From: Paragordius varius
Lineage: Eukaryota; Nematomorpha
NCBI GenBank assembly: GCA_964247055.1
Contig: OZ176056.1
Span: forward strand, 7,812,001-7,876,000
Reading direction: 5' to 3'
DNA: 64,000 nt
Shown: positions 45,506 through 55,958 of the stretch, one piece after another
How the letters are laid out: every line of letters starts with the position of its first letter
Numbering within the stretch: position 1 is the stretch's first letter
The notes under the pieces: generated by a model
What the model was told of the DNA's origin: nothing
Seen by the model: only the letters and a program-made list of their open reading frames with translations
The model's database searches: none
Program-made: the position numbers and the translations under genes

Positions 45506-48500
45506 CTAACCTTTTTTGACCCCTGAACGAAGGCTTCTACCAGGGTTTAAGCCAGGTGGGAGTTTAACATTAGTAACAATACCATCAACAGTTGCAAATC
45601 CATCCATACTTGTTTGAATTTGATTCTGATTTTTGTGTAATGTGTTAGATGATGCCTTTTTCTTACCTTTATGTTTGGGCGTGTTTGTAGTTTTTTTTCC
45701 ATCAAACTCCATCATCTCACCCATATTTTCCGTAGCATCAGTAAATGTAGATGTAGTATTTCGTAAGGCTTGATAAACTTTAAGAGCATAAGCTCGACAC
45801 TTTTCATGATCTACTATTGGCCTGGGATAATCCACACCCAAAACGAATCCACACTTTTGAGCTATGGCGGGTGGGCATTGCCAAGGTGCGTGAATATACT
45901 TGTCAGGTAATTGTGTGAAAGAAAAAAAAGAATTTTTAGTCTTTACGGATGGTAAATTTCGTTTATTTGTCGTGTGAGCTAGGGTAAGCCATTGCCTTAC
46001 ATATTGCCCGAGAGGGTCAAATTTTGTGCCTTGGAGCACGGGATTAAAAACGCGAAAGTAGGGGGAAGCATCGGCCCCTGTCCCAGCTACCCATTGCCAA
46101 CCCATGGAATTGTTGGCTAGGTCAGCATCTACGAGCGTATCCCAAAACCAAGCGGCACCCGTGCGCCAATCAACGAGTAAATCTTTGGTTAGGAATGAGG
46201 CCGTTATCATACGGACACGATTATGCATGTAACCTTCATACCTATATATATATATATATATATATACCATTTACAGTTCAAATTCACCCTCGAACAATTC
46301 AAATTCACCCTCGAACAATTCAAATTCACCCTTGAACAATTCAAATATACCCTCGAACAATTCAAATTCACCCTTGAACAATTCAAATTCACCCTTATAC
46401 AATTCAAATTCACCCTTAAACAATTCAAATTCACCCTTATACAATTCAAATTCACCCTTAAACAATTCAAATTCACCCTTGAACAATTCAAATTCACCCT
46501 AAAAATAAATTATGTTGTATTTTCGAACTAATACAATTCATTATTAATATGAAATATATGTTTATGTTATAGTTTATTATTTTACAGTATTATTTTAATT
46601 TAAAAAAAAATCTTTATTTTTTAAAAATATATAAAAATATTGGTAATTTTTAATCTTAAAAAAACATATATTTTATTTGAGGGTGAATTTGAATTGTTCG
46701 AGGGTGAATTTGAATTGTTTAAGGGTGAAATTGAATTGTAAATGGTATATATATGAATAAGGAGCATTTAATTGAAGTAAAAAATGAATGAAGAATTAAT
46801 AGGTAGCAAAAAAAATTAGTTTTTTCAAGTCCCACCTCTAATATATATGCCATATACCTTATAAAATAAGGTGTTAGCAATATAAATATATAAAAAAATT
46901 ACGGTAAAGTAAAAAAATGAAGAATTACCAAAAAAATTTCGAATTAAACTCCTATATCCAAAATTTAATTTCTTTTGTTTTTACTTTATTCCATAAAAAA
47001 GATACTACCATGTATCGAAAATTTTGGGTATAGTTCAATTTAATAAATTTTACGAGAATTCAAATTTATATTTAACATTTTTAAAATTATATCGTAACTC
47101 TTGTACCTTCGTTAAAAATTACATTTAAGTAAAAATATAAATTTTTATTAATATATCAAACTAATTAATAGTTAGAGTTGTTCGCAATGAATGTCCATTT
47201 TACCCCTCATAATATCCTAAATAGAATGAAAAAATTACAATAAAAAATTAAAAAAATGAAATTAATATTTGTCAAGACATACATAGTTTAAGTTAACTAT
47301 AGTATATATCCCATAGCTTACAATAAGCTTTTTCTTAAAATAAATAAATATCGTGACTACACACAATGGGAAATTACAGTAAAAAAGTTGGGATAATTAT
47401 TATCAAACCAATTAATAATAGTTTAAGCTATGTATAATATTTCGCCCTTATAATAAGCCCTTTTAATTGGAAATCTATTAGATTAAAAAATGTACTGAAA
47501 TGATAAAGCAAATATTTTTTCAAAGGTAGCTTTATGTCAGTTTTTTAAACGGTGTTTTTTTACTATAATTTGTCTTTATATCTGCCTACAGTTTAATGTT
47601 AAAGCGCCATCTAAGTTATTTTACCACAACTGTTTCATCCCAGCATCGACTATGGGATATCCCGTTTTCCCATACTTCCAAGCCTCAAGTCTTGATTCAT
47701 ACGTATCTTGTTGTTCATTTTTTGTTTTAAGCCCTCCTTGCTCTAACGTATTTTGGGTAGCCCATTGAAATTTATCGAATTCAGGGCGAAAATTTTGTTC
47801 AGGCAGACCAGGGAAATGATATAACAAATAGTATGAGAATTCACGCCACCCCAACTCAGCAATGTACCTAAACATATAAAAAAAGAGTAAAATACTAGGG
47901 TTAAATAAATGGTATCCATCTAACCTTTTTAAAATGAATAAGTACAGAATGAGTAAGTATACCATTTGCGCTTCAAGTTGCTTAAAATTTTCAAATTTTG
48001 ATTTAACCATAATTTTTGCATTTATTTTTTTATTTTATTATTTATAAACCTAATTTTCTTTATTTATTATATATTTAAACAATAAAAAATTTTCTTCAAA
48101 AACCAATTTCCAATTTAACAAAATTTTAAATGTTCAATGAAAAATTGTAAATGATAACCCAGAAAACTTATATATTTTTAATTACGTGTTAAAATCTTAT
48201 AAATATCCAAAATAATTTGAAGAAATTAATTAAGATATACGGTTTCTCAATGATTAAAAGTTGATAATGATTTTAAATTTATGTTAAATAATATAAAATA
48301 GGTTTAAAACGATAAAATAGATGATTGATATACGATTTAATATATAAAAGTTAAAACCAAAAAAGACAAAGGACTAACTTGATATGTTCAAGGACCAACT
48401 TGAAGTGAAGGACCAACTTGAACTGTTCAAGGACACTCTTGAAGTGCAAATGGTATATATATTGCTAAAATTAGTAATTATTTCCAAATAGGATATGCAG

Positions 48501-49981
48501 CTAATAGAATTATTATTGGCTAATAATAGTAAAAAGTGAAAAAAATAAAAAGCCAATAATACTTCCCTCTGCAGCATATGCTATTTGGCAATAATTAATA
48601 AATTCCTAGCAATGTCTACCTACTCATTGTGTATATATAAAAATTATAATTTTTACATAACCTACTATATTTCATATATTGTAATTTCATTATATGAAAG
48701 AGTTGAGTAATTTTTAATAAACGTTTGTTTGCTTGTTAACTATGTAAATAAACACGCCTCATATAACATCCAAAAAAAGTTTTATTAAAAAAATAATTAA
48801 TTCTTTCACTAACTTAGTAATTCTTTCCCCAACAATATATTTAGTTTACCGTAAGCATGGTAAAAATATCAAACGGTTGATTAAAACATTTTTTTCCGCT
48901 ATTTAAATATTAACAATAATAATGAAAAACTTTTTCCATATACTACTGTTTAACGAAAAAAAAAAATTCATATCTTTCAACAAAAAATATAAAATTAAAA
49001 GAATTTACATTGGAAAACTTTAAAACAGATTATGAATTAATGCGTACAACATTCCCACCTTTCTTTCCCACGTATTTTAAGGTGCTTAGCAAACTCACGT
49101 CCAGCAAAAACCGTGTGCCAAATTTGCCAAGGACCTATTTCGCCGAGCGCAAGAGAGGGCGAAAGTCTTGAAGTTCCCACGGGGGAGAATACATTATCAC
49201 GGGCCGTATCATAAGTCAACACTCGATGATTTAGGAAATCGGCCAATCTTTGACGAGCATTTGCTTCTCCGGGTGTCCATGTAGCTCTAAAACCTGAAGC
49301 CCAATCTGGGTGCCTAGGTAACAAGTTAAGATCCGCTAAAGTATCGATAGAAATAAGTTTGGCTAATTCAGTTTGTAGGTGTTTTGAATTATTATTATTG
49401 TCATGTTTAAAAGCGGGACAATCGTAAAGTTTACGCGCAAATGAACTACTTTGTTGTTGTGCTAACAAATGATTCATACAGGCTCGCCAATATGGCGTAA
49501 AAACTTTGAAATAACTCCCATTTTGCGTTTTGATAACATCAGGTTCAATTAACAACGAAGCATTGTAAACTTTGAAATTAATCCCATGAGTAAGGAGTAT
49601 ATTTTTAATTTTCAACTGTTGAGCCTGATAAAATGGTTCAAAAACGTGATTAACATAAACGGTACCAATGTTGAATAAAGCCTTTTGTTTGCATATTACA
49701 TCTAAAATATGGAGTGGATCTCCTTTTTTGATTAACAAACTAACTTTTTGGGAAGAATTGTCTTCCAAACTTGTTTGTAAAGCCTTTAAGCTGTGATGTA
49801 ACCACCATTTCTGCGCAGCACCAATTGGCCAAGGCATTTTAACCGATTCATCTTGGTAGATGTAAAGACAAAACACATTTTGAGATTCCGTAACGGCGTG
49901 CCATAATCCGGGATTATCGAATAATCGTAAATCTTTTCGAAATAAAAATAGGGAATTCGTTTTGCTGGATAATGCTGCCAT
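45506..49981 (-). CDS. phr: Class I (bacterial-type) CPD photolyase, three exons
   Basis: Minus-strand exons 49981-49059, 47867-47625 and 46241-45506 join in phase (AAAGAAAG|GTACAT and TTGTG|GTATGA junctions) to 633 residues. The enzyme uses FAD and blue light to split cyclobutane pyrimidine dimers. Visible: photolyase N-domain start (FLFRKDLRLFDNPGLWHA), GAAQKWWLHHSL (residues 54-65), RATWTPGEA, GTSRLSPSLALGEIGP, GWREF (314-318), GYPIVDAGMKQLW, MHNRVRM (394-400), DWRTG and WQW (437-439, matching two tryptophans of the electron-transfer/substrate region). The pattern is that of bacterial, especially alphaproteobacterial, class I enzymes rather than the class II CPD photolyase or the 6-4/cryptochrome types usual in animals, so lateral acquisition is likely. 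A 77-residue C-terminal extension carries KHKGKKK (578-584), a possible nuclear signal. Both introns carry family B sequence. Confidence 0.95.
46263..46748. repeat. Family B element, copy 12, longest left array
   Basis: Starts TACCATTTACAGTTC, then about eleven CACCC-type units of roughly 21 bp (TTCAAATTCACCCTTGAACA and variants). The core has TTTTCGAACTAATACAATTC; the right arm has three units and ends TTGTAAATGGTA. (TA)n flanks both sides. The left end lies 21 nt from photolyase exon 3, inside intron 2. Open frames in all directions here are repeat artefacts. Confidence 0.85.
48378..48455. repeat. Diverged family B-like array in photolyase intron 1
   Basis: Units GGACCAACTTGAAGTG, GGACCAACTTGAACTG and GGACACTCTTGAAGTG end in CAAATGGTATATATAT. 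Spacing and the ATGGTA terminus match family B, but the unit sequence differs. No opposite arm is seen. Confidence 0.5.
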
Positions 49982-50031
49982 ATAGAATAATTCAGGTATC
50001 AGATGACAATATTACATTATGGTAATTTCAT
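49982..50031. promoter_or_regulatory. 50-bp bidirectional gap between photolyase and phosphatase start codons
   Basis: The two ATGs point away from each other, with 50 AT-rich bases between. Either the promoter is bidirectional and compact or the transcripts overlap at their 5' ends. No TATA box or other element can be asserted. In-frame upstream starts on either side were not seen. Confidence 0.55.
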
Positions 50032-51975
50032 ATGAATTTTTTGAACCAATTCATCGAGTACGATCAACGCAATGAATGGAACCGACTTTTTGATGAAATT
50101 CAAGAGAAATCAAACTATAATTATAGCGTAAAGATTGCCGAAGCTTCTACTAATCGAGAACGAAATCGTTACACAAATGTCATACCCTATGATCACAATA
50201 GAGTCCGGTTAAATATTACATCTTCTATTTCGTGTCCACAGTTACAAGCTTTAAATACTAACAACATTAGCAACAATGGTAAATTAAATTCAGTAACGCC
50301 ACAAAATAATGTATTGCTCATGAAACGGAACAAAAAATCAAAATGGATTTTTCGTAATAAACATACCAATTTGCTTTCTCGTCGATTTAATAACAATAAT
50401 AATACTGTTAACAAAAATAATGATTTATACTCATGCTCTACGGGTTTATCACGTCCTAACGATTATATCAATGCAAGTTTTTTGCCGCTCAAATTTTGTA
50501 CTTTTGAAGATTCTCCCAAATCACCCAATGCTAATCACAATTACAGTGAAAATTTAATTGAAGGTCAAAGCATAACGACCGATTCGTATATTTTGACCCA
50601 AGGACCATTGGAAAAAACTGTAGCACATTTTTGGCAAATGGTATGGCAATATAAATCATCCATCATAGTTATGCTAAATAAGATTTATGAAGGTAACTCT
50701 GGTAAAATGAAGTGTTTCCCCTACTTTCCTGGATGCTTTGACGATGATTCATGCAAAATGTTTCCGTTCACCACCAATTCTGATGAACAGAATAAGAAAC
50801 CAGATATTTTAGAAATTGATGGATGTAAATTACGCGTTAAACTGCTGGACCGTAAAATATACCCCGATTTTATCATATCTACGTTGGAGATTTTAGATAA
50901 ATCCGCATTAGCTTCGCAAACAAATAGCAGTGCGTGTCGGACCATATTTCATTATCAGTATACGTCATGGCCCGATTTTGGGGTTCCTCGTGATCCCGAT
51001 TCTTTCATACAATTCATGGCAATTGTAAAGAAAAAACAGGCAGATTTGCGCTCTTCACAAATTTTACTCGATAAGGATTCCGAGGGCATCCACATCAGAA
51101 TGAATCTCATTGAAAATAATGGCATTGTCGCTAATTCTCATAAGAATGTGTTATCAAGTACCCATGATCATTTTCAATTCCCTACAGTTGTAACAAAAGA
51201 AACCCCTATAAAACTTTCCAAACATAAGACTACAAAAAAATGTGTACCCACTTCACAAACATTTGATATAAATGATACCATAATTAACAAACCTGGAGGT
51301 AAAATAACAAATAGTAAACTCTCTCCAATCATTATTCACTGTAGTGCTGGTATCGGACGAACTGGTACATTTTGCCTTATAGACTGTGTTCTTCATTTGC
51401 TCAATATTGATATTAGTTTATATGAACGACAAGGAAAAAATTCATTGCGTGAAAATATTGATCATACATTGTTTTACGAAAAAGATACCTCCATTGAATC
51501 ATTATCGCAAAAAAGGAGTGAAAGTTTTACATCAGTAAGCCATGACAATACATATTCCTTAATAGATTACATTATCAAACGACAAAATAACATTGAACGG
51601 CTTAATGATGTGAATATTCCGCTCCTTTTATGCGAAATGCGTAAGTATCGTACAGGTCTTATCCAAACGCCAGATCAATTGCGATTTTGTTACGTTGTTT
51701 TAATACGTATATTGGACTGGTGGATTAGGGAACAAAATCATTCCAACATCGAATATATAGATTCGGAAAGAAATGTATCTTCTGCATTTCCTTGTGACTC
51801 TATCATTAAGGAAAATGACTCATTTTATAAATATAATGATAACTTTCCGTCCTTAACACCAATAACAATTGATACAGAAAACAAAAATAATGTTATTAAA
51901 CTTAATTCGTCAACATATAATCAGAATCGAACTAACACTCCATCCTATAACATTAATATTGAGACTTCTCTATAA
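50032..51975 (+). CDS. Non-receptor protein tyrosine phosphatase, PTP1B/TC-PTP-like (PTPN1/PTPN2 group), single exon
   Basis: A 647-residue uninterrupted frame encodes a complete classical PTP domain. In order: WNRLFDEIQ and RNRYTNVIPYDHNRVRL (N-terminal block as in PTP1B), NDYINAS with the pTyr-loop Tyr145, YILTQGPL, HFWQMVWQ, WPDFGVP with general-acid Asp315, the P-loop HCSAGIGRTGTF with nucleophile Cys437 and Arg443, and the Q-loop QTPDQLRF (Gln549). It hydrolyses phosphotyrosine in cytosol or at the ER. Compared with human PTP1B, about 90-100 residues of Asn/Ser/Lys-rich sequence are inserted before NDYINAS, about 88 between the WPD loop and the P-loop, and about 65 between the P-loop and the Q-loop; the catalytic core is intact. 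The C-terminus is Asn/Ser-rich with no clear membrane anchor. Absence of introns is unusual beside its neighbours. AATAAA at 52030-52035 is a candidate poly(A) signal. Confidence 0.95.
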   Translation: MNFLNQFIEYDQRNEWNRLFDEIQEKSNYNYSVKIAEASTNRERNRYTNVIPYDHNRVRLNITSSISCPQLQALNTNNISNNGKLNSVTPQNNVLLMKRNKKSKWIFRNKHTNLLSRRFNNNNNTVNKNNDLYSCSTGLSRPNDYINASFLPLKFCTFEDSPKSPNANHNYSENLIEGQSITTDSYILTQGPLEKTVAHFWQMVWQYKSSIIVMLNKIYEGNSGKMKCFPYFPGCFDDDSCKMFPFTTNSDEQNKKPDILEIDGCKLRVKLLDRKIYPDFIISTLEILDKSALASQTNSSACRTIFHYQYTSWPDFGVPRDPDSFIQFMAIVKKKQADLRSSQILLDKDSEGIHIRMNLIENNGIVANSHKNVLSSTHDHFQFPTVVTKETPIKLSKHKTTKKCVPTSQTFDINDTIINKPGGKITNSKLSPIIIHCSAGIGRTGTFCLIDCVLHLLNIDISLYERQGKNSLRENIDHTLFYEKDTSIESLSQKRSESFTSVSHDNTYSLIDYIIKRQNNIERLNDVNIPLLLCEMRKYRTGLIQTPDQLRFCYVVLIRILDWWIREQNHSNIEYIDSERNVSSAFPCDSIIKENDSFYKYNDNFPSLTPITIDTENKNNVIKLNSSTYNQNRTNTPSYNINIETSL

Positions 51976-53099
51976 AATTTCTTATGGTTTAATATATGTT
52001 ATATTTATAAAAATTTAAATTGCAATAGTAATAAATATAAAGTTATTTCTAAATTAATTGTTATAGCTTAGACCGGTTCAAAAACGTGTTAATCGCGGTT
52101 CTTATGCTAACAGCGCCTGTTTGTTTCTTACTGAGTAGGATGAGTGATACTCGAATCGCGGCCCTAAAGGTGCTTTATTATATCCCTGAATTATTTATTT
52201 TCACTATAAATATCTGCTAATGTTCTAACAATGAAATTTTTTTATCGGTACTATATGGTTCAACCCTTGGGAGATATGCGTAAGGTTAATATATAAAATT
52301 TACTTAGCACTATATATACCTTTATACATGCTAATAATTTATGTATAAAATTTTTTAACATAAAAAAACCTAGAAGCGGCCAAAGATAATTAGCACTTTA
52401 TTATCTTTTGTAGTAGTTTTATATACCTACAGGGAGTTTAAATTTGAATTTATTTTATGCCAGGTATGTTAGAGTATAGGCTACTGATGTTGACAAAACG
52501 CACCCATGTAAACAATTAAACCACAGTGGTAGACCTTTATATTGAAGTTTAGGCTGCGTCCAAAGTTGGTAAAAATATATGATGAAAAAATATATATATG
52601 TATTCTAATAGGAAAATGCTCTATCATGTAGCTATTGGGCCCTTACGCGTAATATAAGAAAATTACTATCACTTTTGTAACTGCCCCATATTGGCAAAAC
52701 TTGCACGTATTTTTATAAACATTTTTTTAGTAGAGCTATATGCTTCATTCCAAAAAATATCAGTATAATATACATATGAAAAGCAAAACTATAGTTTTAA
52801 AAAATTTAATTTTTGTATATTGGCTCAGAAAGTTCCAATTTATTTCGCTCTTCTAAAATGGGCTAGTTATCTTAGATAAATTGCGAAAATGCCTGGTAAT
52901 ATTTTTTAAAAAATGCATCCCATTTTTATTTAATTTTTAGCAAAATGTTTAAGCGAACTTCATACAAATTTGCATGATCGAAATGCTCTAAAAACGCTTT
53001 AATATATATAAAAACACTTTTCTATATAATTCGATGACACTGAATCGCTTTTTCAGATTTGAATTAAATTTCGATGAATTTTTGAAAAATAAACAATTT
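51976..53099. other. Gene-free stretch downstream of the phosphatase
   Basis: AT-rich, no exon seen. Blocks near 52840-52960 (CTTCTAAAATGGGCTAGTTA and following) have a diverged relative near 60640-60700, suggesting another old interspersed repeat. Confidence 0.4.
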
Positions 53100-55115
53100 T
53101 TATCTATTTATTTATAAAAATGGAAAAGGCGGCTTTGTGATCTGTTTCCGGAAAACCAGTAGACCCACTCAAATCCAAATTTCGAAAAAATATAATCATT
53201 AATGAATGCCCCGGCAACAGCTTCGCCCTTTTTTGAATTAGGCCCCCAGTTCGGGCCCACCCCGTTTAAAAAACGGGTTTTTGAAGTCCACAAAAATCGT
53301 GTCTTTGAGACAATTTTCCGGAAAATGTGTTGGATCATTCGATTTCAAATATAATTTTTTTTACTTGTTTTCCATTGCGCCGATCATATTCGGCTCGCTT
53401 TTTTAATTTAGGCCCTCTTTTTACCGTTCCCCCCGTAAAATGCTATTTTTCAAAAAAACTAAGTCCACAAAAATAATTTTTTAAATCTATTCGCCCAGGG
53501 TATGAGATTGTAAAAATCTAATGAGGATTCCAGGTATTTACTGTTGAAGGCAAAAATTTTGGTCGTGCGTTTTTAATATTGGCTGCTGGGTAAGGAGATA
53601 CCCGCTAACCTCGTCACATCGAAATATCGTGGCTTTGGGGCTAAATTTCAGAAACCTATCAGCCCGTATGAGTTCCATAGGTGTTTGCAGTATTACCCAT
53701 AAGGCAAACGTACGATTTTTTAAAAATAGCCGTTAATTAGGCCCTTCACGCCTTTAAAAATACGCTACTATTGATTTTTAGTTTTGAGGCAATTTTTCCA
53801 AAAACTAACGAGAACATATGGAATCAATAATAATTCCAGGTATTCTCCGTAGCAAAAATTTTAATCAAGTGCTTTTTTGTGTCAGCCTTTAGGTAGGGAG
53901 CTACTTGCCTAAAACTGTGCCATCATATGGATATTGCGTTGTTTAGGACTTAATTTTCAAAAAACATATTAGCATATAAGTTTAATAAGGGCCTAAAATA
54001 TAAAAAGACAACAATTTAAGTCGAGCGATTTTTAATCAGCCTTTAATTATCCCCTTTGAGCCCTAAAAAATGCGCCATCATCGAACTATTAATTATTGGA
54101 GTCATTCATCCAATAACTACTAAGAACAGGAATAATTGATAATTCCAGGTATTCTCCTATAAAGGCAAAATTTTTTATCGAACGTCTTTTTTATATTGGC
54201 CTGGGCTACCTGCCAACAATTGCGCCACCATATCGATACAGTATGACTTTGGAGGCAAATTTTAGAAAACCTATGAGACTAATAGGAAAAAGAATCCATG
54301 ATAATTCCAGATATTCCCCACATAAAAACAAAAATTTTGCCCAACGTTTTTTTATACCTGACGAGCTACCCGCCAAAAACTGTGCCACTCTATAAAGTTG
54401 CGTTGTTTAGGAGCTAATTTACAAAAAAATTTATGAAGCCATATGAGTTCTTAAAAACTTGAAATATTACCCGTAACTAGCTAAAAATATAAGGTCAGGC
54501 GTTTTTTTATTAGCCATTAATATGGGGCCTTTATGCCCTAAAAATACGCCATCATATAATTATTTAGTGTTGAGGTATTTTTTCGAATAACCCGTGAGAC
54601 GATTGTATCAAAGATGATTCCAAATATTTGCCCTATAATAGCAAAGAATTAAATGAGCTCTTTTTCCATATAGGTCTATGGGTAGGGGTCTACCGGTTTA
54701 GGGCGCCATATATAAATGGCGTGGTTTTGGAGCTAATTTTCAAAAAACTTAAGGAGCCATACGAGTTCAATTAAACCTATTTCTGGGGAATTTATCTAAT
54801 ATCATTCTTTCTTTTAAAAAGGGACCACAAATGATTTACCCTTGATCCCGGCTGTGTGAAGACAATTCAAAATAAAACTTTAACCATGATTTCGTAAAAC
54901 TAAAATCTTAAAATAAATCCAATGATAGTTGAATATTAACTTTAATAAGTCACAGTTTAAATATGGTCAATATCGATTAAACAATATTTGAGCTATGCAA
55001 AAACCCGTAAAAGACTAATTAAAGACATTCTTTTTATTTATATGTTTTTTATTATTATTTCATCTCCATTACCTCTATTTATGCAAAATATATATCGGTG
55101 AGACTACCTCACAGC
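53100..55115 (-). repeat. Family E repeat, third copy, reverse orientation
   Basis: Starts TAAAAATGGAAAAGGCGGCT / TTGTGATCTGTTTCC and runs through the same subrepeat blocks (GCTACCTGCCAACAATTGCG, TAGGTCTATGGGTAGGGGTC). It fades out at ATATCGGTGAGACTACCTCA, about 40 bp short of the GGCCAGCTA terminus. An open frame at 53108-53338 matches in translation one at 37801-38028 of the other long copy; this may only reflect DNA relatedness. Confidence 0.65.
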
Positions 55116-55950
55116 AAATGTTTAGCATTAAAAAATTGACAAGTATTGTTATATATTTAAAGCGATATGTTTCATGCCTCATAATATGAAGTACACTATG
55201 TTTGTTAAAAATAATATTTTTGAAAATGCATCTTAGAAATAATTTTAGTTGATATCAAAATTTAGCGCATATGCCAATTTTTTTATCCAGCAACGGCATT
55301 TTAGCGTTTATTTTAATGGAACTGGCCCATATTAAAAAGTTTAAATTTTTAAAAATATTAATTTCTTTGAGGTATAATTTGGTGATTTGAATGATATTTT
55401 TAAAACTAGCTTCTTTCCCAACGTTGCACGAGGCAGAAATTTACTTTGCCTAAATAGACCTTCCCCGATCTCAAAGAAGTTATTTAAAAAAGTTATTGAT
55501 TTTAAAATTAGTATGTATAGGGAATGACCACTTTGGATTTATGCGCGAATAGGCTACGGATCCAATCCATGTAGTGAGAAGATTATGAAAAATATTTGGA
55601 AAAGATAAATGGTTTCTATGCATTCGATAGATATTGTCAAATCCTTGGATGAAATTTCTATGGTTTATCAGAAAAAGAATATCAGTCAATAATATCCTAT
55701 TATTGCATTCCATGTTAGCTCTGATGGTTTCTGATGGTTTTGAATTAACATAGAACAAGGATTTGCTCTATATTATTTGAATCGATGAGTTTTTGATTAA
55801 GGTTTAAGGATTAAGTAATGAAGAACTCTTATGTATGCAGAGATATTAATATCTATTTGAAAATAATAAATTTTTTGATTTAACGGTAATAAAATTAACA
55901 TTTATTGTAACCTCCTAATTTTAATCATCACATTAATCCTATAATATTGA
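55116..55950. other. Gene-free stretch
   Basis: No exon or repeat family recognised. A minus-strand open frame of 92 codons at 55480-55758 lacks any recognisable motif or splice context. Confidence 0.4.
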
Positions 55951-55958
55951 GTTTAAAT

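Noticed and set aside
46263-46500. CRISPR-like array of regularly spaced short repeats
   Set aside because: Repeats are directly adjacent with no unique spacers and sit in an intron of a eukaryotic gene inside an inverted-repeat element.
46207-46531. Three overlapping open frames of repetitive Leu/Asn/Phe-rich protein (both strands)
   Set aside because: They are produced by the ~21-bp array of family B; the period is a multiple of three, so all frames stay open. Not genes.
52080-52165. Possible tRNA-like or structured RNA (GGTTC and CGAATCG motifs)
   Set aside because: No cloverleaf with matched acceptor stem could be drawn by eye; needs a tRNA scan.
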